A stretch of 37,356 bases of DNA from Verrucomicrobiota bacterium (GCA_963205105.1 CAUJJW010000144.1:1-37356); one strand, 5' to 3'; numbered from the stretch's first letter, positions 16,925-25,920 are shown. Numbers and translations are program-made. Notes: generated from the letters alone by a model not told the origin.

Positions 16925-17206
16925 CTACTTCTTTCCCCGCCGTCGTCGAGGCGGCTTGGCTTCGAGCGACGTCAATTGCGCCGTCGCGTCCCAACCGGCT
17001 GGCGCTGCTGTTCCGCGACTCCACCATCGCAGCCCGCCTTTGATCCACTCGGACCGCCACGCCTCAGGCGTGACGCTTCGATCATCGTCGTCGAAGCCAT
17101 GTTGAAAACCACAGCACGGACAGATCTCCAACGATCCGCCGCCATCACCGCCGCGTGGCGGATGCTCCAGGCCCAGGTAACCGCAAACCGAACACCGATG
17201 GCTCAT
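16925..17206 (-). CDS. Small cysteine-rich zinc-ribbon-like protein, candidate immunity protein
   Basis: The 93-aa product has two pairs of metal-ligand-like cysteines, CSVC (residues 5-8) and CPCC (29-32), followed by GFQHGFDDDD, a WRSEWI segment and a GW near QL. It has no signal peptide, so it should be cytoplasmic. Its ATG lies one base after the stop of the secreted protein at 17208-17984 (TGA-C-ATG), which indicates coupling. A small soluble protein encoded directly behind a secreted toxin-like protein is the usual place for an immunity gene. That role is inferred from position and size. Confidence 0.65.
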   Translation of the reverse strand: MSHRCSVCGYLGLEHPPRGGDGGGSLEICPCCGFQHGFDDDDRSVTPEAWRSEWIKGGLRWWSRGTAAPAGWDATAQLTSLEAKPPRRRRGKK

Positions 17207-17207
17207 G

Positions 17208-17984
17208 TCAACGTTCCTCCCGCAGGTTCACCGGCCGGCCCGGTTGATCGTCGAAATAGTCGCGCCGACTTGGCTTGAAGTACGTGCGTGTTGTCCCGTC
17301 CCGGTTGTAAGCCCCGAAACCGCGCGTCGCCGGGTCGTACACCCGGAGAACCCCGTCCGAATCCCGCTTCGCCGGCAAACCCTCGGTGCGCGCCCGTTGC
17401 AGAAACAACCACGCGCGTTTGGCGTAATCATCGGCGTCCTTCGCTCCAAAATCGCGTCCATGCCGTTCGAAATGATCCTGGAGCGATCGCATCGAACCCC
17501 AAGTCCGAGCGGTGGGCGGCGCCTGCGGCAGGGCCGCCGGTGATGCTGTGGAACCTCCGGCCCCCACGGTTGGGTTCGTCGCCGCACCAGGACTCACACC
17601 GGAGGTGGCAGCAGGCGGCGGCACCACGACGGTCGCTTCGCCCGAAGCTTTCGGCAGCACGAAGGCATTGGTCGCCAGCGGGTAGCGCGCCGTGCCCACC
17701 GTGAAGTGGTAGGTGAACCCCTGCTTCAGCCCGGTGAGGACCACCGCGTGCCGGGTGCCAACCGGGCCTTGCTGGCGTTGGGTCAGTTTGCCCGGGCTGG
17801 TCCCCCACTGCACCCGACCTCCCGCCTCGACGTCGGTGCTCCAACGAAGCGTCGCCTGCCCCGGCTCTGGACCGATTTCCACCCGGGGGCCTTCGATCAA
17901 CTCAACCGCCCACCCCGCCGGGAGGAACAGCGCCCAAATCCCCAGGACCACCCAACCTGCCATCCGTCGGCACCAGCGGTTCAT
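17208..17984 (-). CDS. Secreted FN3-like protein with colicin D/BECR-like C-terminal domain
   Basis: The 258-aa protein has a signal peptide (1-26), a fibronectin-III/phosphoesterase-N-like beta-sandwich (about 27-105, ending VGTARYPL), a proline/alanine linker (113-162) and a compact C-terminal domain (165-245). That domain reads LQDHFERHGRDFG, YAKRAWLFL, RVYDPATRGFGAYNRDG and TTRTYFKP. The HxxxHGxDFG helix, a helical pair, then strands with YDP and dG...T.F.P recur in polymorphic toxin RNase tips of the barnase-EndoU-colicin D-RelE group. H171, H175 and T234 are candidate active residues. Its start overlaps the DUF1501 stop (ATGA) and the cysteine-rich gene follows by one base. The RNase assignment is by pattern memory and needs profile confirmation. 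Confidence 0.65.
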   Translation of the reverse strand: MNRWCRRMAGWVVLGIWALFLPAGWAVELIEGPRVEIGPEPGQATLRWSTDVEAGGRVQWGTSPGKLTQRQQGPVGTRHAVVLTGLKQGFTYHFTVGTARYPLATNAFVLPKASGEATVVVPPPAATSGVSPGAATNPTVGAGGSTASPAALPQAPPTARTWGSMRSLQDHFERHGRDFGAKDADDYAKRAWLFLQRARTEGLPAKRDSDGVLRVYDPATRGFGAYNRDGTTRTYFKPSRRDYFDDQPGRPVNLREER

Positions 17985-19423
17985 GCGAGGATTTGCGGCA
18001 CCACCTTGCCGGCGATGTCGGTGAGCCGGAAATCGCGTCCCAGAAAGCGGTAGGTCAGCCGTTCATGATCCACCCCGAGACAATGCAAAATGGTCGCGTG
18101 CAGGTCGTGGATATGAACCCCGCCGTCCACGATGTTGTACCCGAGCTCGTCGGTCTCGCCGTACGTCACGCCACCCTTGATGCCGCCACCCGCCAACCAG
18201 AGCGAGTAGCACCGCGGATGGTGATCGCGCCCGAAGCTCTCCTTGCGCAGTTCACCCTGACAGTAGCTGGTTCGCCCGAATTCACCGCCCCACACCACCA
18301 GGGTGTCGTCCAGCAATCCCCGCTGTTTCAGATCCTGAATCAGGGCCGAGCTCGGCTGGTCGGTCAGCTTGGCCTGGGTCCGAATGCCGTCCGGCAAGCC
18401 GCCGTGATGGTCCCAATCGCGATGGATCAGTTTCACGAAACGCACCCCGCGCTCGACCAACCGCCGCGCCAGCAAACAGTTGTTCGCGAACGACGCCTCA
18501 CCCGGCTTCGCCCCGTAAAGTTCCAGCGTTTCCGCCGATTCCTTCGAGAGATCCATCAACTCCGGCACGCTCGTCTGCATGCGGAACGCCATCTCGTACT
18601 GCTCGATGCGTGTGGCAATTTCGGGATCCCCAACCCGATCCAGCTGAAACCGGTTCAGCGACTGGACATCGTCGAGCATCGCGCGCCGCGTTTTTTCGCT
18701 CAGGCCCGGCGGATTGGAAAAGAACAGGACCGGATCCCCCACCCCGCGGAATTGCACGCCCTGATGGCTGCTGGGGAGAAATCCGCTGCCCCAGTACCGG
18801 GATTGCAGTGACTGCCCGCCGCGCCCGGACAGCAGCACAATGAACGCGGGGAGGTTGCTGTTTTCACTGCCCAAGCCATAGCTGGCCCACGCCCCCAGCG
18901 TCGGACGTCCCGGCTGCTGGTGACCGCTGAACAGGTAGGTGACCGCCGGATCGTGGTTGATCGGATCGGTGTGAACCGCCTTCAGCAGGGCGATTTCGTC
19001 CGCCACTTTGCCCAGGTGCGGGAGCGCGTCCGAGAGTTCCATGCCGCACTTGCCGTGCTTCCGGAAATCGAACGCCGACCCCACGCAGAACAGGTTCTTC
19101 TGCCCGCTGGTCATCCCGGTGATCCGCTGCCCCATCCGCACCGATTCCGGCAGGTCCAGACCGCTCATTTCCCGGAGCTTCGGTTTGTAATCGAAGAGGT
19201 CCAGGTGCGACGGCGCCCCGGACTGAAAGAGGTAGATGACGCGCTTGGCCTTGGGCGGATGATGAAACGCGGACAGCGCACCGGGAATTCCCGTCGGTTC
19301 CTTCGCGCCGAGGATCTTCGGCCCCAGCAGGGAGGCCAGCGCCATGGAACCCAGACTGATGGAGCCGCGCCGGAAAAAGGCCCGGCGGGTCAGGGCTTGG
19401 TGGATATGGGATTCGAACGACAT
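17981..19423 (-). CDS. DUF1501 protein (Tat-exported, sulfatase-fold-like)
   Basis: The 480-aa protein opens with a twin-arginine signal (TRRAFFRRG, residues 12-20, then a hydrophobic stretch). The body carries family hallmarks: LFQSGAPSHLDLFDYKP, the SHQQPGRPTLGAW segment, a CLLARRLVERGVRFV helix, WDHHGG, and WGGEFGRT followed by GRDHHP. DUF1501 proteins belong to the alkaline phosphatase/sulfatase-like fold and almost always pair with PSD1 cytochrome proteins in Planctomycetes and Verrucomicrobia, as here 48 bases downstream of one. The biochemical role is unsettled. Confidence 0.92.
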   Translation of the reverse strand: MSFESHIHQALTRRAFFRRGSISLGSMALASLLGPKILGAKEPTGIPGALSAFHHPPKAKRVIYLFQSGAPSHLDLFDYKPKLREMSGLDLPESVRMGQRITGMTSGQKNLFCVGSAFDFRKHGKCGMELSDALPHLGKVADEIALLKAVHTDPINHDPAVTYLFSGHQQPGRPTLGAWASYGLGSENSNLPAFIVLLSGRGGQSLQSRYWGSGFLPSSHQGVQFRGVGDPVLFFSNPPGLSEKTRRAMLDDVQSLNRFQLDRVGDPEIATRIEQYEMAFRMQTSVPELMDLSKESAETLELYGAKPGEASFANNCLLARRLVERGVRFVKLIHRDWDHHGGLPDGIRTQAKLTDQPSSALIQDLKQRGLLDDTLVVWGGEFGRTSYCQGELRKESFGRDHHPRCYSLWLAGGGIKGGVTYGETDELGYNIVDGGVHIHDLHATILHCLGVDHERLTYRFLGRDFRLTDIAGKVVPQILA

Positions 19424-19471
19424 GGGTTCGTCAGGATTGAAAGTTGAGCCAGCCGGGAAAAGGGAAGTCGT

Positions 19472-22400
19472 TCAGCCCTTGGTGATGGTTTCGTCGAGGT
19501 TCAACAAGGTGCTGCCCAGGACGGTCCAGGCCGCCAGTTCCGCGATGTCGACATCCACTGGCGGTCGGGAAGCGCCCACGTGAATCAGTCGGTTCGCCGC
19601 TTCTCGATCCTCGGCGAACCGCTGGATCTCGCGCTGGAGCGCCGCCCGCAGCACGTCCCGTTCGCGCTGCGCCGGAAGCCGGCCCAGACACAGGCGGAAG
19701 ACATACTCGATCCGCGCGTCGGCATTTGCCCCGCCGTGCTTCATCACCCGCAGGCCCAACGCCCGGGCCGCTTCCACATACACCGGGTCGTTCATCAGGT
19801 TCAGCGCCTGGAGCGGCGTGTTCGTCCGTGGCCGACGCACCGTGCAGGTCTCCCGCGTGGGCGCGTCAAAGATCGTGAACGAGGCATACGGAATGGACCG
19901 CCGCCAATAGGTGTACAGGCCGCGGCGATAATTCTCCGGCCCGTCGCTCTGTGTGTAGTCGCGCGTCCCTTCAAACGAAACCTGCCCCCACAACCCGGGC
20001 GGCTGGTACGGGAACACGCTCGGACCACCCACCTTCGGCACCAGCAACCCGCTCACCGACATCGCAATGTCCCGCACCCCTTCCGCATCCACCCGGAAAC
20101 GCGGGCCGCGGGTGAACAGCCGGTTTTCCGGATCCTTCTCCAGCGCTTCGCGACTCACCACCGAGTCCTGACGGTAGGTCGCGGAAAGCACGATGCGCCG
20201 TTGCAGGCCCTTGATGTTCCATCCCGACCCGATGAACTCCGTCGCCAGCCAATCCAAAAGGTCCGGATGACTCGGCCAGTCCCCCTGCGACCCGAATTCC
20301 TCCGCCGTCTTCACGATCCCCGTGCCAAACAGCTTCTGCCAATACTGGTTCACCGCCACCCTCGCCGTCAGCGGATTCGACGGGTCCAGCAACCACTTCG
20401 CCAAACCCAGACGGTTGTTCGGAAACGCCTCGTTCCACTGATGCAGCTGCTCCGGCACGCCCATCGTCACTTTCTCGCCCCGGTTGTTGTACTGGCCGCG
20501 CACCAACAGGAAGGTGTCCTTCGGCTTCTCCGAATCCCGCATCACCATGGTCGACGCCAAGCCGTTCCGGAAGTCGTCCCGTTCCTTGCGCCGCGAGGCC
20601 AACAGCTTGTCCGCCTGCTGAGCCTCTCCGATGAATTTTTGGCGGTAATGCTTTCGCAGGAGCAGACGCTGCGCCTCGGTCACCGCCGAAGCATCGCTCA
20701 GCAACACGGCCCGCACCGGCTCGGGAAGTTCCAGAAATCCCGCCAGCCCCTCCGCTTGAGTCGTCGCCACTCGAAACCGCGCCGGAATTCCTGCCTCACC
20801 ACCGGCGCCGGATTCCAATCGGACCCGGATCTCCGTCCCACCCGCAAAGCCGAACGCCTCGTGAACCCGCACCCACGCCGTGTGCGCCAGGTTGTCAGCC
20901 ACACCCCAGCCGGTGGCCGGATTTCCATCCAACAAGCCCTGCACCGACCGCCCTTCCGGACTCACATCGGCCGCAGCTCCCGCGAACTCCAAAGGGGCTT
21001 CCAACAACGGTTCCGACCCCAGCCGAAAAGCAAAACCGCCCGAGGCCCCGCCCTGGCTCACTTTCAACACCAGCCGGTTCTCACCGCGTTGCAGCCAGAG
21101 CCGGACCTGATCCTGATCCGCTTGCAGCGGTCGAGCCCCGTTGCGTGAGAAAACCCGCCGACCGTTCAGCCACACTTGCAGGCCTTCCGCACTCCCCAAA
21201 TGCGCCATCCGCAGCTGAGGCGCGTCCGCCGTGATCGTCCGAAACAGGTAGTGCGCGGTGTTGGATCCCTGCAACACCACCTCATCGCCGCCCGCCAAAC
21301 CCTCCTTCGCTTCCCATCGCACTTTCCCATCTTGATAGGTGCCCCGCGTGTCGGATGCCGACTCCGGTCCAAATGCCTTGTCGAACGCCTCACGCGCCGA
21401 CCCCGCCTGGAACGGGCCCGCCCCGTACCACACTCCCAGACGCGGTTGGCTCGCCGCCGCACGCGCGGTGTCGGGTCGCCGCGCCTTCACGGTCGCCTCC
21501 ACTCGAGCCAGGAAAAACCCGACTCCACTTGAACCGGCATCCGAGTTCGTGACACCTCCGGTCCCCGGCAACACCTCCAGCCGCAACCCCGTCCACGGTC
21601 CATCCCCAGCCGTCAACCTCAGGTCGTAGGCGCGCCGGGTGGATGTGGTATCCAGCCCAATGGATTGATCGGAGGCCTGAACCAGCTTGGATCCTTCCGA
21701 CACCGCCGCGCTCTCCAGGCCCAAGGGAGACCACCCCGCCCCGTGGATCTCCCGATGACGCTTTTCCCAGGCTGCCTGGGCGCTGTCCCACTCAATCTGG
21801 GGCGCTTCCAAAACCAGTTTCGCAGCGGTTTCCATCGCCTTCACCTCGGACTCCAACTGCGCAAGCCGCTGACGGTCGCCATCCGTTTCCAGGGTCATTT
21901 TGGGAACCGGATTCAGCTCTTCCGCGTCCAGTCCGTTCTCCGGAACCTGGTTGAAGAAGGCGAACATCCGATAGAACTCCTTCTGCGAGATCGGGTCGTA
22001 CTTGTGGTCATGGCATTCCGCGCACGCCAGCGACGTTCCCATCCATACCCGCGCCGTGGTGTCCACCCGCCCCACCACATACTTCACGGAATACTCCTCG
22101 GGCAACGCCCCGCCCTCCGAGGTGGTCATCTCGTTCCGATGAAAACCGGTCGCCACCAGCTGGTCGCGCGTCGGATTCGGCAGCAGGTCACCCGCCAATT
22201 GTTCGGTCGTGAATTGGTCGTAGGGCTTGTTCTCGTTGAACGCACGGATCACCCAATCCCGCCAGTGCCACAAATCCCGATGCCGATCGTGGTGGTAGCC
22301 TTGCGTCTCCCCAAACCGGGCCAGATCCAACCACATCTGCGCCATCCGCTCCCCGTAATGCGGCGACGCCAGCAAGCGGTCCACGACCTTCTCGTAAGCC

Positions 22401-23140
22401 TTCGCTTCGTTATCGGCCAAAAAGGCGTCCAGTTCCTCCACGGTCGGAGGCAAACCAGTCAGATCCAGCGAAACCCGGCGCAGGAGCTTCTCTTTCGGCG
22501 CCGGAGGAGTGGGCTTCAAACCCTCCTGCTCCAACCGCGACAAAACGAAGTAGTCCAGTTCGTTGACCGGCCAGCCCGTCTCCCGCACCGACGGCAACTC
22601 CGGGCGTTTCGGCGTCAAATACGCCCAGTGCCGCTCGAAGGTCGCCCCTTCCTCGATCCACCGTCGCAATGTCGCAATCTTGCCCGGGGTCAGCGGCTTC
22701 TTCATGTCCGGCGGCGGCATGATCTCATCCGGATCCGTCGCCAGCACCCGCGACACCAAAGTGCTCGCTCCCACATCACCCCCCACCACCGCGCGATGCC
22801 CCGACTTCAATGCCAGCCGCGCGTCCTCTTCCCGGTCCAGCCGCAAACCCGCCTTCCGCGTCTTTTCGTCCGGACCATGGCAGGCATAGCAGTGCTCCGA
22901 CAGAATCGGCTTCACCTCCCGGCTGTAAGAGACCGTCGCGGACCGCGCTTCCTGCCCCCCACCGAATCCCCCAACGAATACCGAAACCAACAGGCCCGCC
23001 CATGACACACCCCATCCCGCCACGGAAACCCCAATCCATCCTCGCGGCGTAGGAGTCCTGCGGCTGGATGGTAAAGGGTTCGCCTGGAAAGGGTCGCCAC
23101 CAACCTCAGGACGGGCAGAAAAGCTGGGTACTCGGTTCAT
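19472..23140 (-). CDS. PSD1 family protein: cytochrome c-like, DUF1549 and DUF1553 domains
   Basis: The 1222-aa protein has a membrane segment near residues 35-58, then a class I cytochrome c-like domain with CYACHG (about 84-89) and MPPPDMKKPL as distal ligand region. DUF1549 follows (about 185-400), with a second CAECHDHKYDP cysteine-histidine motif. A carbohydrate-binding/LamG-like insert occupies about 500-830 and DUF1553 about 920-1190, with NPLTARVAVNQYWQ and the RRPRTNTPLQALNLMNDP signature. The ATG at 23140 is preferred over a TTG at 23182. These proteins are thought to act at the membrane in polysaccharide-related metabolism with DUF1501 partners. The operon continues into the DUF1501 and toxin-like genes. 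Confidence 0.92.
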   Translation of the reverse strand: MNRVPSFSARPEVGGDPFQANPLPSSRRTPTPRGWIGVSVAGWGVSWAGLLVSVFVGGFGGGQEARSATVSYSREVKPILSEHCYACHGPDEKTRKAGLRLDREEDARLALKSGHRAVVGGDVGASTLVSRVLATDPDEIMPPPDMKKPLTPGKIATLRRWIEEGATFERHWAYLTPKRPELPSVRETGWPVNELDYFVLSRLEQEGLKPTPPAPKEKLLRRVSLDLTGLPPTVEELDAFLADNEAKAYEKVVDRLLASPHYGERMAQMWLDLARFGETQGYHHDRHRDLWHWRDWVIRAFNENKPYDQFTTEQLAGDLLPNPTRDQLVATGFHRNEMTTSEGGALPEEYSVKYVVGRVDTTARVWMGTSLACAECHDHKYDPISQKEFYRMFAFFNQVPENGLDAEELNPVPKMTLETDGDRQRLAQLESEVKAMETAAKLVLEAPQIEWDSAQAAWEKRHREIHGAGWSPLGLESAAVSEGSKLVQASDQSIGLDTTSTRRAYDLRLTAGDGPWTGLRLEVLPGTGGVTNSDAGSSGVGFFLARVEATVKARRPDTARAAASQPRLGVWYGAGPFQAGSAREAFDKAFGPESASDTRGTYQDGKVRWEAKEGLAGGDEVVLQGSNTAHYLFRTITADAPQLRMAHLGSAEGLQVWLNGRRVFSRNGARPLQADQDQVRLWLQRGENRLVLKVSQGGASGGFAFRLGSEPLLEAPLEFAGAAADVSPEGRSVQGLLDGNPATGWGVADNLAHTAWVRVHEAFGFAGGTEIRVRLESGAGGEAGIPARFRVATTQAEGLAGFLELPEPVRAVLLSDASAVTEAQRLLLRKHYRQKFIGEAQQADKLLASRRKERDDFRNGLASTMVMRDSEKPKDTFLLVRGQYNNRGEKVTMGVPEQLHQWNEAFPNNRLGLAKWLLDPSNPLTARVAVNQYWQKLFGTGIVKTAEEFGSQGDWPSHPDLLDWLATEFIGSGWNIKGLQRRIVLSATYRQDSVVSREALEKDPENRLFTRGPRFRVDAEGVRDIAMSVSGLLVPKVGGPSVFPYQPPGLWGQVSFEGTRDYTQSDGPENYRRGLYTYWRRSIPYASFTIFDAPTRETCTVRRPRTNTPLQALNLMNDPVYVEAARALGLRVMKHGGANADARIEYVFRLCLGRLPAQRERDVLRAALQREIQRFAEDREAANRLIHVGASRPPVDVDIAELAAWTVLGSTLLNLDETITKG

Positions 23141-23996
23141 GCGGCGTTTTCCAACGCTGCTCACCGAGCGCCCTAAGTTCAACCGGAATTCTGCTGGGAA
23201 TTGCCACGCTCACCCACCCCCACCAGCGCCAATGGCTCATCCCGTCCCAACCCCATCTACTCCACATCCAGCCCCGCTCGATTCGACAGGCGAGCAAATC
23301 GATCCGCCGCACGCAAATAGCGGTTCTGCGATACCCAAAGCACCAGCGATGGCGCTCGCAGTCGCCGCGACCAGCGTGGCGTCGGCAACGCAAAGCCAAC
23401 CGGTCTCTGGAACACCAACCCGTTGGAGGACAACAACCTATTTGTCTTCATACACACTCCTCGGATGACCCCTGGATTCAATCGCTGCGGCTAAGCGGTT
23501 TATTTATACTCAATGGTGCGTAATTGGGTCGAGGCGAATGTGGCGATGGCATGACAAATCCTGGCCACTGCATCCCCGTCTCCCCAACGGCCCAGGCGCA
23601 GAGAACGGGAGCATCCACACGGCATTCGTACCCCATCCAATCTGCTCGCCTCGCTCCTCCGTCGTCCCTTGGTCTGGAACCCCGGCTCGAAAAGCAGCCC
23701 CACCCTGGACGAACCTCCAGGAACGAGCCACGTGCCAAAGAGGACCTCATGCCCGCCTCACCGTCCGCGACCACGCTAACCCCTCGCTTCTCCATCGGCT
23801 GTCGGTGGCGCTTTCCTGAGCACGTTTGTTGGAGAATTCCGCACCGAATCGCGCTTCCTGTAATTCACACTATTCCAGCCGCTCATAGTGAATCCTCTCA
23901 GAAGGCAGGGTTTTGCCGGTTGACGCTCAAAGTTGGCGCTCCGTAAGGTTTCCACCCCGGTCGCGGAGACTCCTCTCGCACGGCCGGACCCGGCTT
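23141..23996. other. Gene-poor stretch between divergent transcription units
   Basis: About 850 bases with no convincing gene on either strand. Open frames here have arginine-, serine- and proline-heavy products typical of antisense or non-coding GC-rich DNA. An AT-rich patch, TTTATTTATACTC, stands at about 23500-23512. The right edge holds a TTGACG at 23920-23925 that could be a -35 element for the DUF5679 gene, though no good -10 follows. Confidence 0.5.
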
Positions 23997-24248
23997 ATGA
24001 TCGAAGGCTACTGCGTGAAGTGCAAAGCGAAGCGCCCCATCGGGGACGCGGTCGAAGAGCAGATGAAGAACGGCCGGAAGGCGGTGAAGGGCAAATGCCC
24101 AACCTGCGGCGCGGTCATGTTCAAGATCCTCGGCGGGAAAGCGGTCGCGGTGCCCGCCCCGGCTCCTGCGGCCACGCCGACACCCGAGGCCCCGGCCACT
24201 CCCTCCGACGCACCGCCGGCTGCGGATGCCCCCGCCCAAACTGCCTGA
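23997..24248 (+). CDS. DUF5679 zinc-ribbon protein
   Basis: The 83-aa product begins MIEGYCVKCKAKRPI and has a second cysteine pair in KCPTCG, with MFKIL after it, which is the DUF5679 signature. The two CxxC pairs (C6-C9 and C34-C37) should hold one zinc ion. After residue 48 it has a long Ala/Pro tail of low complexity. DUF5679 is a small family of unknown function, often near the ribosome or chromatin in other bacteria by my recollection. The stop TGA overlaps the ATG of the NDK gene by one base (TGATG), so both are translated together. Confidence 0.85.
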   Translation: MIEGYCVKCKAKRPIGDAVEEQMKNGRKAVKGKCPTCGAVMFKILGGKAVAVPAPAPAATPTPEAPATPSDAPPAADAPAQTA

Positions 24249-25435
24249 TGCAATACCCCATGGCGGACCATCTCGCGTACGTCATCCTCACTCCGTACAC
24301 GCTTCTCAAATCCCGAACCGGCGGCATCCTCGCCCGGTTGATGACCCGAACCGGGCTGGAATTGGTCGCCGCCCGAATGTTCGCCCCCAGCCAGGCGCTC
24401 ACCGAGGCCTACGCCGACCAAATCGTCTCGGCCCGCGACCCTCAGGACCGTCGCATCCAGGAACTGATTCGGGATTACGTGCTCCAGAACCTGGGCCCGC
24501 ACCCCGTGAACGGCACCCGCCGACGCGTCATGGTCCTCGTCTTCCGCGGGGACGATGCCGTTCGAAAAATACGTTCCGTGGTCGGCAGTTTCACCGGAGC
24601 TCCCAGCGGCGGTGAAACCATTCGCGATTCGTACGGCGACCTGGTTCTCGACGAACGCGGGGCAGTCCGGTACTTCGAGCCTGCCGTTCTCGCCGCTCCC
24701 AATCCCGAGGACGCCGCCATCAAACTCAAGCTGTGGGCCAGATTCTCCGCCTCCGACGGCGGCCTGCTGGAGCGTGCGATCGACTACCCGATGGGCGTTC
24801 AACCCGAACGCACCCTCGTCTTGATCAAACCCGACAATTTCCGTTTTCCGTCCGGCCGCCCGGGGAACGTGATCGATTTCCTCTCCCGCACCGGCCTCTA
24901 CATCGTGGCGATCAAGGTCCATCGGATGAGTGTCGCCGACGCCGTGGAGTTCTATGGGCCCGTCCGGGAAATCCTGCGGACGCGCTTGCACGACATGGTG
25001 GGGCGAAGAGCCGGCATGGCTGTGGAGAAGGAATTCGGCTTCGAACTCGGGCCGGAACGCACGAACCAATTGGGGCAACTCCTCTGCCCGGCCTTCGGCG
25101 ATTTTCAGTTCGAGAACATCGTCCAGTTCATGTCGGGCGTGCGCCCCAGCAAATGCCCCCCGGAACGCATGACCGAGCCCGGCACCGAGAAGTCTGTCGC
25201 GCTGGTGTATGAAGGTCCGGAAGCCGTTCGAAAAATCCGCGATGTTCTGGGACCGACCGATCCTTCCCAGGCACCACCGGGATCGATTCGGCGGGAGTTC
25301 GGATCAAGCGTCATGGTGAACGCGGCCCATGCCAGCGACTCCCCCGAAAACGCCCTCCGCGAGATGACCATCCTCCGGCTCGGCCAGGAGAACGTGTTCG
25401 AGAAGGTGGTGGGCGATTTTTACGGCGGCAGTTGA
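24248..25435 (+). CDS. Fused tandem nucleoside diphosphate kinase-like protein, first half degenerate
   Basis: The 395-aa protein holds two NDK-like units, at about residues 6-170 and 187-385; ordinary NDKs have about 140-150. Both begin with the beta-strand pattern YVILTPYT / LVLIKPDN and both carry the VxxGxxAVRKIR helix. The second unit keeps K194 in IKPD and the catalytic histidine in NAAHASDSPENA (H361). In the first, the equivalent segment reads EPAVLAAPNPEDAA, so the phosphate-accepting histidine is gone. An insertion of about 55 residues lies between strand and helix in the second half. NDKs transfer the gamma phosphate between nucleotides; here only the C-terminal half could do so. 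The start overlaps the DUF5679 stop. Confidence 0.8.
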   Translation: MQYPMADHLAYVILTPYTLLKSRTGGILARLMTRTGLELVAARMFAPSQALTEAYADQIVSARDPQDRRIQELIRDYVLQNLGPHPVNGTRRRVMVLVFRGDDAVRKIRSVVGSFTGAPSGGETIRDSYGDLVLDERGAVRYFEPAVLAAPNPEDAAIKLKLWARFSASDGGLLERAIDYPMGVQPERTLVLIKPDNFRFPSGRPGNVIDFLSRTGLYIVAIKVHRMSVADAVEFYGPVREILRTRLHDMVGRRAGMAVEKEFGFELGPERTNQLGQLLCPAFGDFQFENIVQFMSGVRPSKCPPERMTEPGTEKSVALVYEGPEAVRKIRDVLGPTDPSQAPPGSIRREFGSSVMVNAAHASDSPENALREMTILRLGQENVFEKVVGDFYGGS

Positions 25436-25663
25436 TCCGTCGACTTGGGCCTCTCGCCGCACGCTGGGACAGGTTCCCTGCCCCATTCCCGCGTCTGAAC
25501 ATCGTCCTCGACCGGGTTGAAGAAGGAGTTCTCGGATGCGGGACGGCACCAGTCCTCCGAGCGTGGAGCCTGATTTCCCAAGCGCTTCCGTTTCCGCAGG
25601 TTCCAGCCCTTGGGCATTCACGAGGTCACGAAGAAGTTTTCCATGCGGATTCAAAAAAGCCGC
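25436..25663. other. Non-coding gap before tRNA-Arg
   Basis: About 230 bases without a convincing gene. A 65-codon minus-strand frame at 25420-25617 has a plausible mixed composition but no recognisable family or ribosome site, and overlaps the NDK 3' end by 16 bases. Confidence 0.4.
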
Positions 25664-25693
25664 TTGCACCGGATCTCCTGGTTCCCGTTTAAT
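25664..25693 (+). promoter_or_regulatory. Sigma-70-type promoter of tRNA-Arg
   Basis: TTGCAC (25664-25669) and TTTAAT (25688-25693) are separated by 18 bases and lie 16 bases before the mature tRNA 5' end. Both hexamers match consensus at four of six or better. Confidence 0.6.
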
Positions 25694-25708
25694 TCACGTC
25701 CCAACGGC

Positions 25709-25785
25709 GCATCCGTAGCTCAATTGGCTAGAGCATCTGACTACGGATCAGAAGGTTCCTGGTTCAAATCCAGGCGGATGCACCA
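25709..25785 (+). tRNA. tRNA-Arg (anticodon ACG)
   Basis: The cloverleaf closes fully: acceptor GCATCCG with CGGATGC (25709-25715, 25775-25781), D-stem GCTC/GAGC, anticodon stem TCTGA/TCAGA with loop CTACGGA, and T-stem CCTGG/CCAGG around TTCAAAT. The anticodon ACG (inosine at the wobble position) reads CGU, CGC and CGA. CCA is genome-encoded at 25783-25785. The DNA to its right is mosaic and broken, so the 3' end is a likely attachment site for an integrated element. Confidence 0.95.
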
Positions 25786-25877
25786 TGGGTTTGCTTCAAC
25801 TGCTTCTGTAAGTCCTTCATTTCCAGGGTTTTCCCCAAAAGCAGGTTCCGGAATCCCATTCGTCAAGTCTGGCCATC

Positions 25878-25920
25878 AGTTGCCACCTTTGGCCACCTAC
25901 ATGGCAACTTTGTGGCAACT
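25878..25920. repeat. Inverted repeats just past the tRNA, possible integrase arm sites
   Basis: AGTTGCCAC (25878-25886) is inverted at 25912-25920 as GTGGCAACT, with a near copy, ATGGCAACT, at 25901-25909. Three copies of a 9-base word within 43 bases, 92 bases past a tRNA end, resemble arm-type binding sites of tyrosine integrases, but no integrase gene is in view. Confidence 0.35.

Noticed and set aside
19580..21148. Plus-strand 522-codon frame opposite the PSD1 gene
   Set aside because: Arg/His/Pro/Gln composition typical of antisense; PSD1 signatures lie on the minus strand.
23478..23795. Minus-strand 105-codon frame in the gene-poor stretch
   Set aside because: No ribosome site, no recognisable fold and low-complexity Arg/Ser composition; treated as non-coding.
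25304..25669. Minus-strand 121-codon frame across the NDK 3' end
   Set aside because: Two-thirds of it is antisense to the NDK gene and it has no ribosome site or family.
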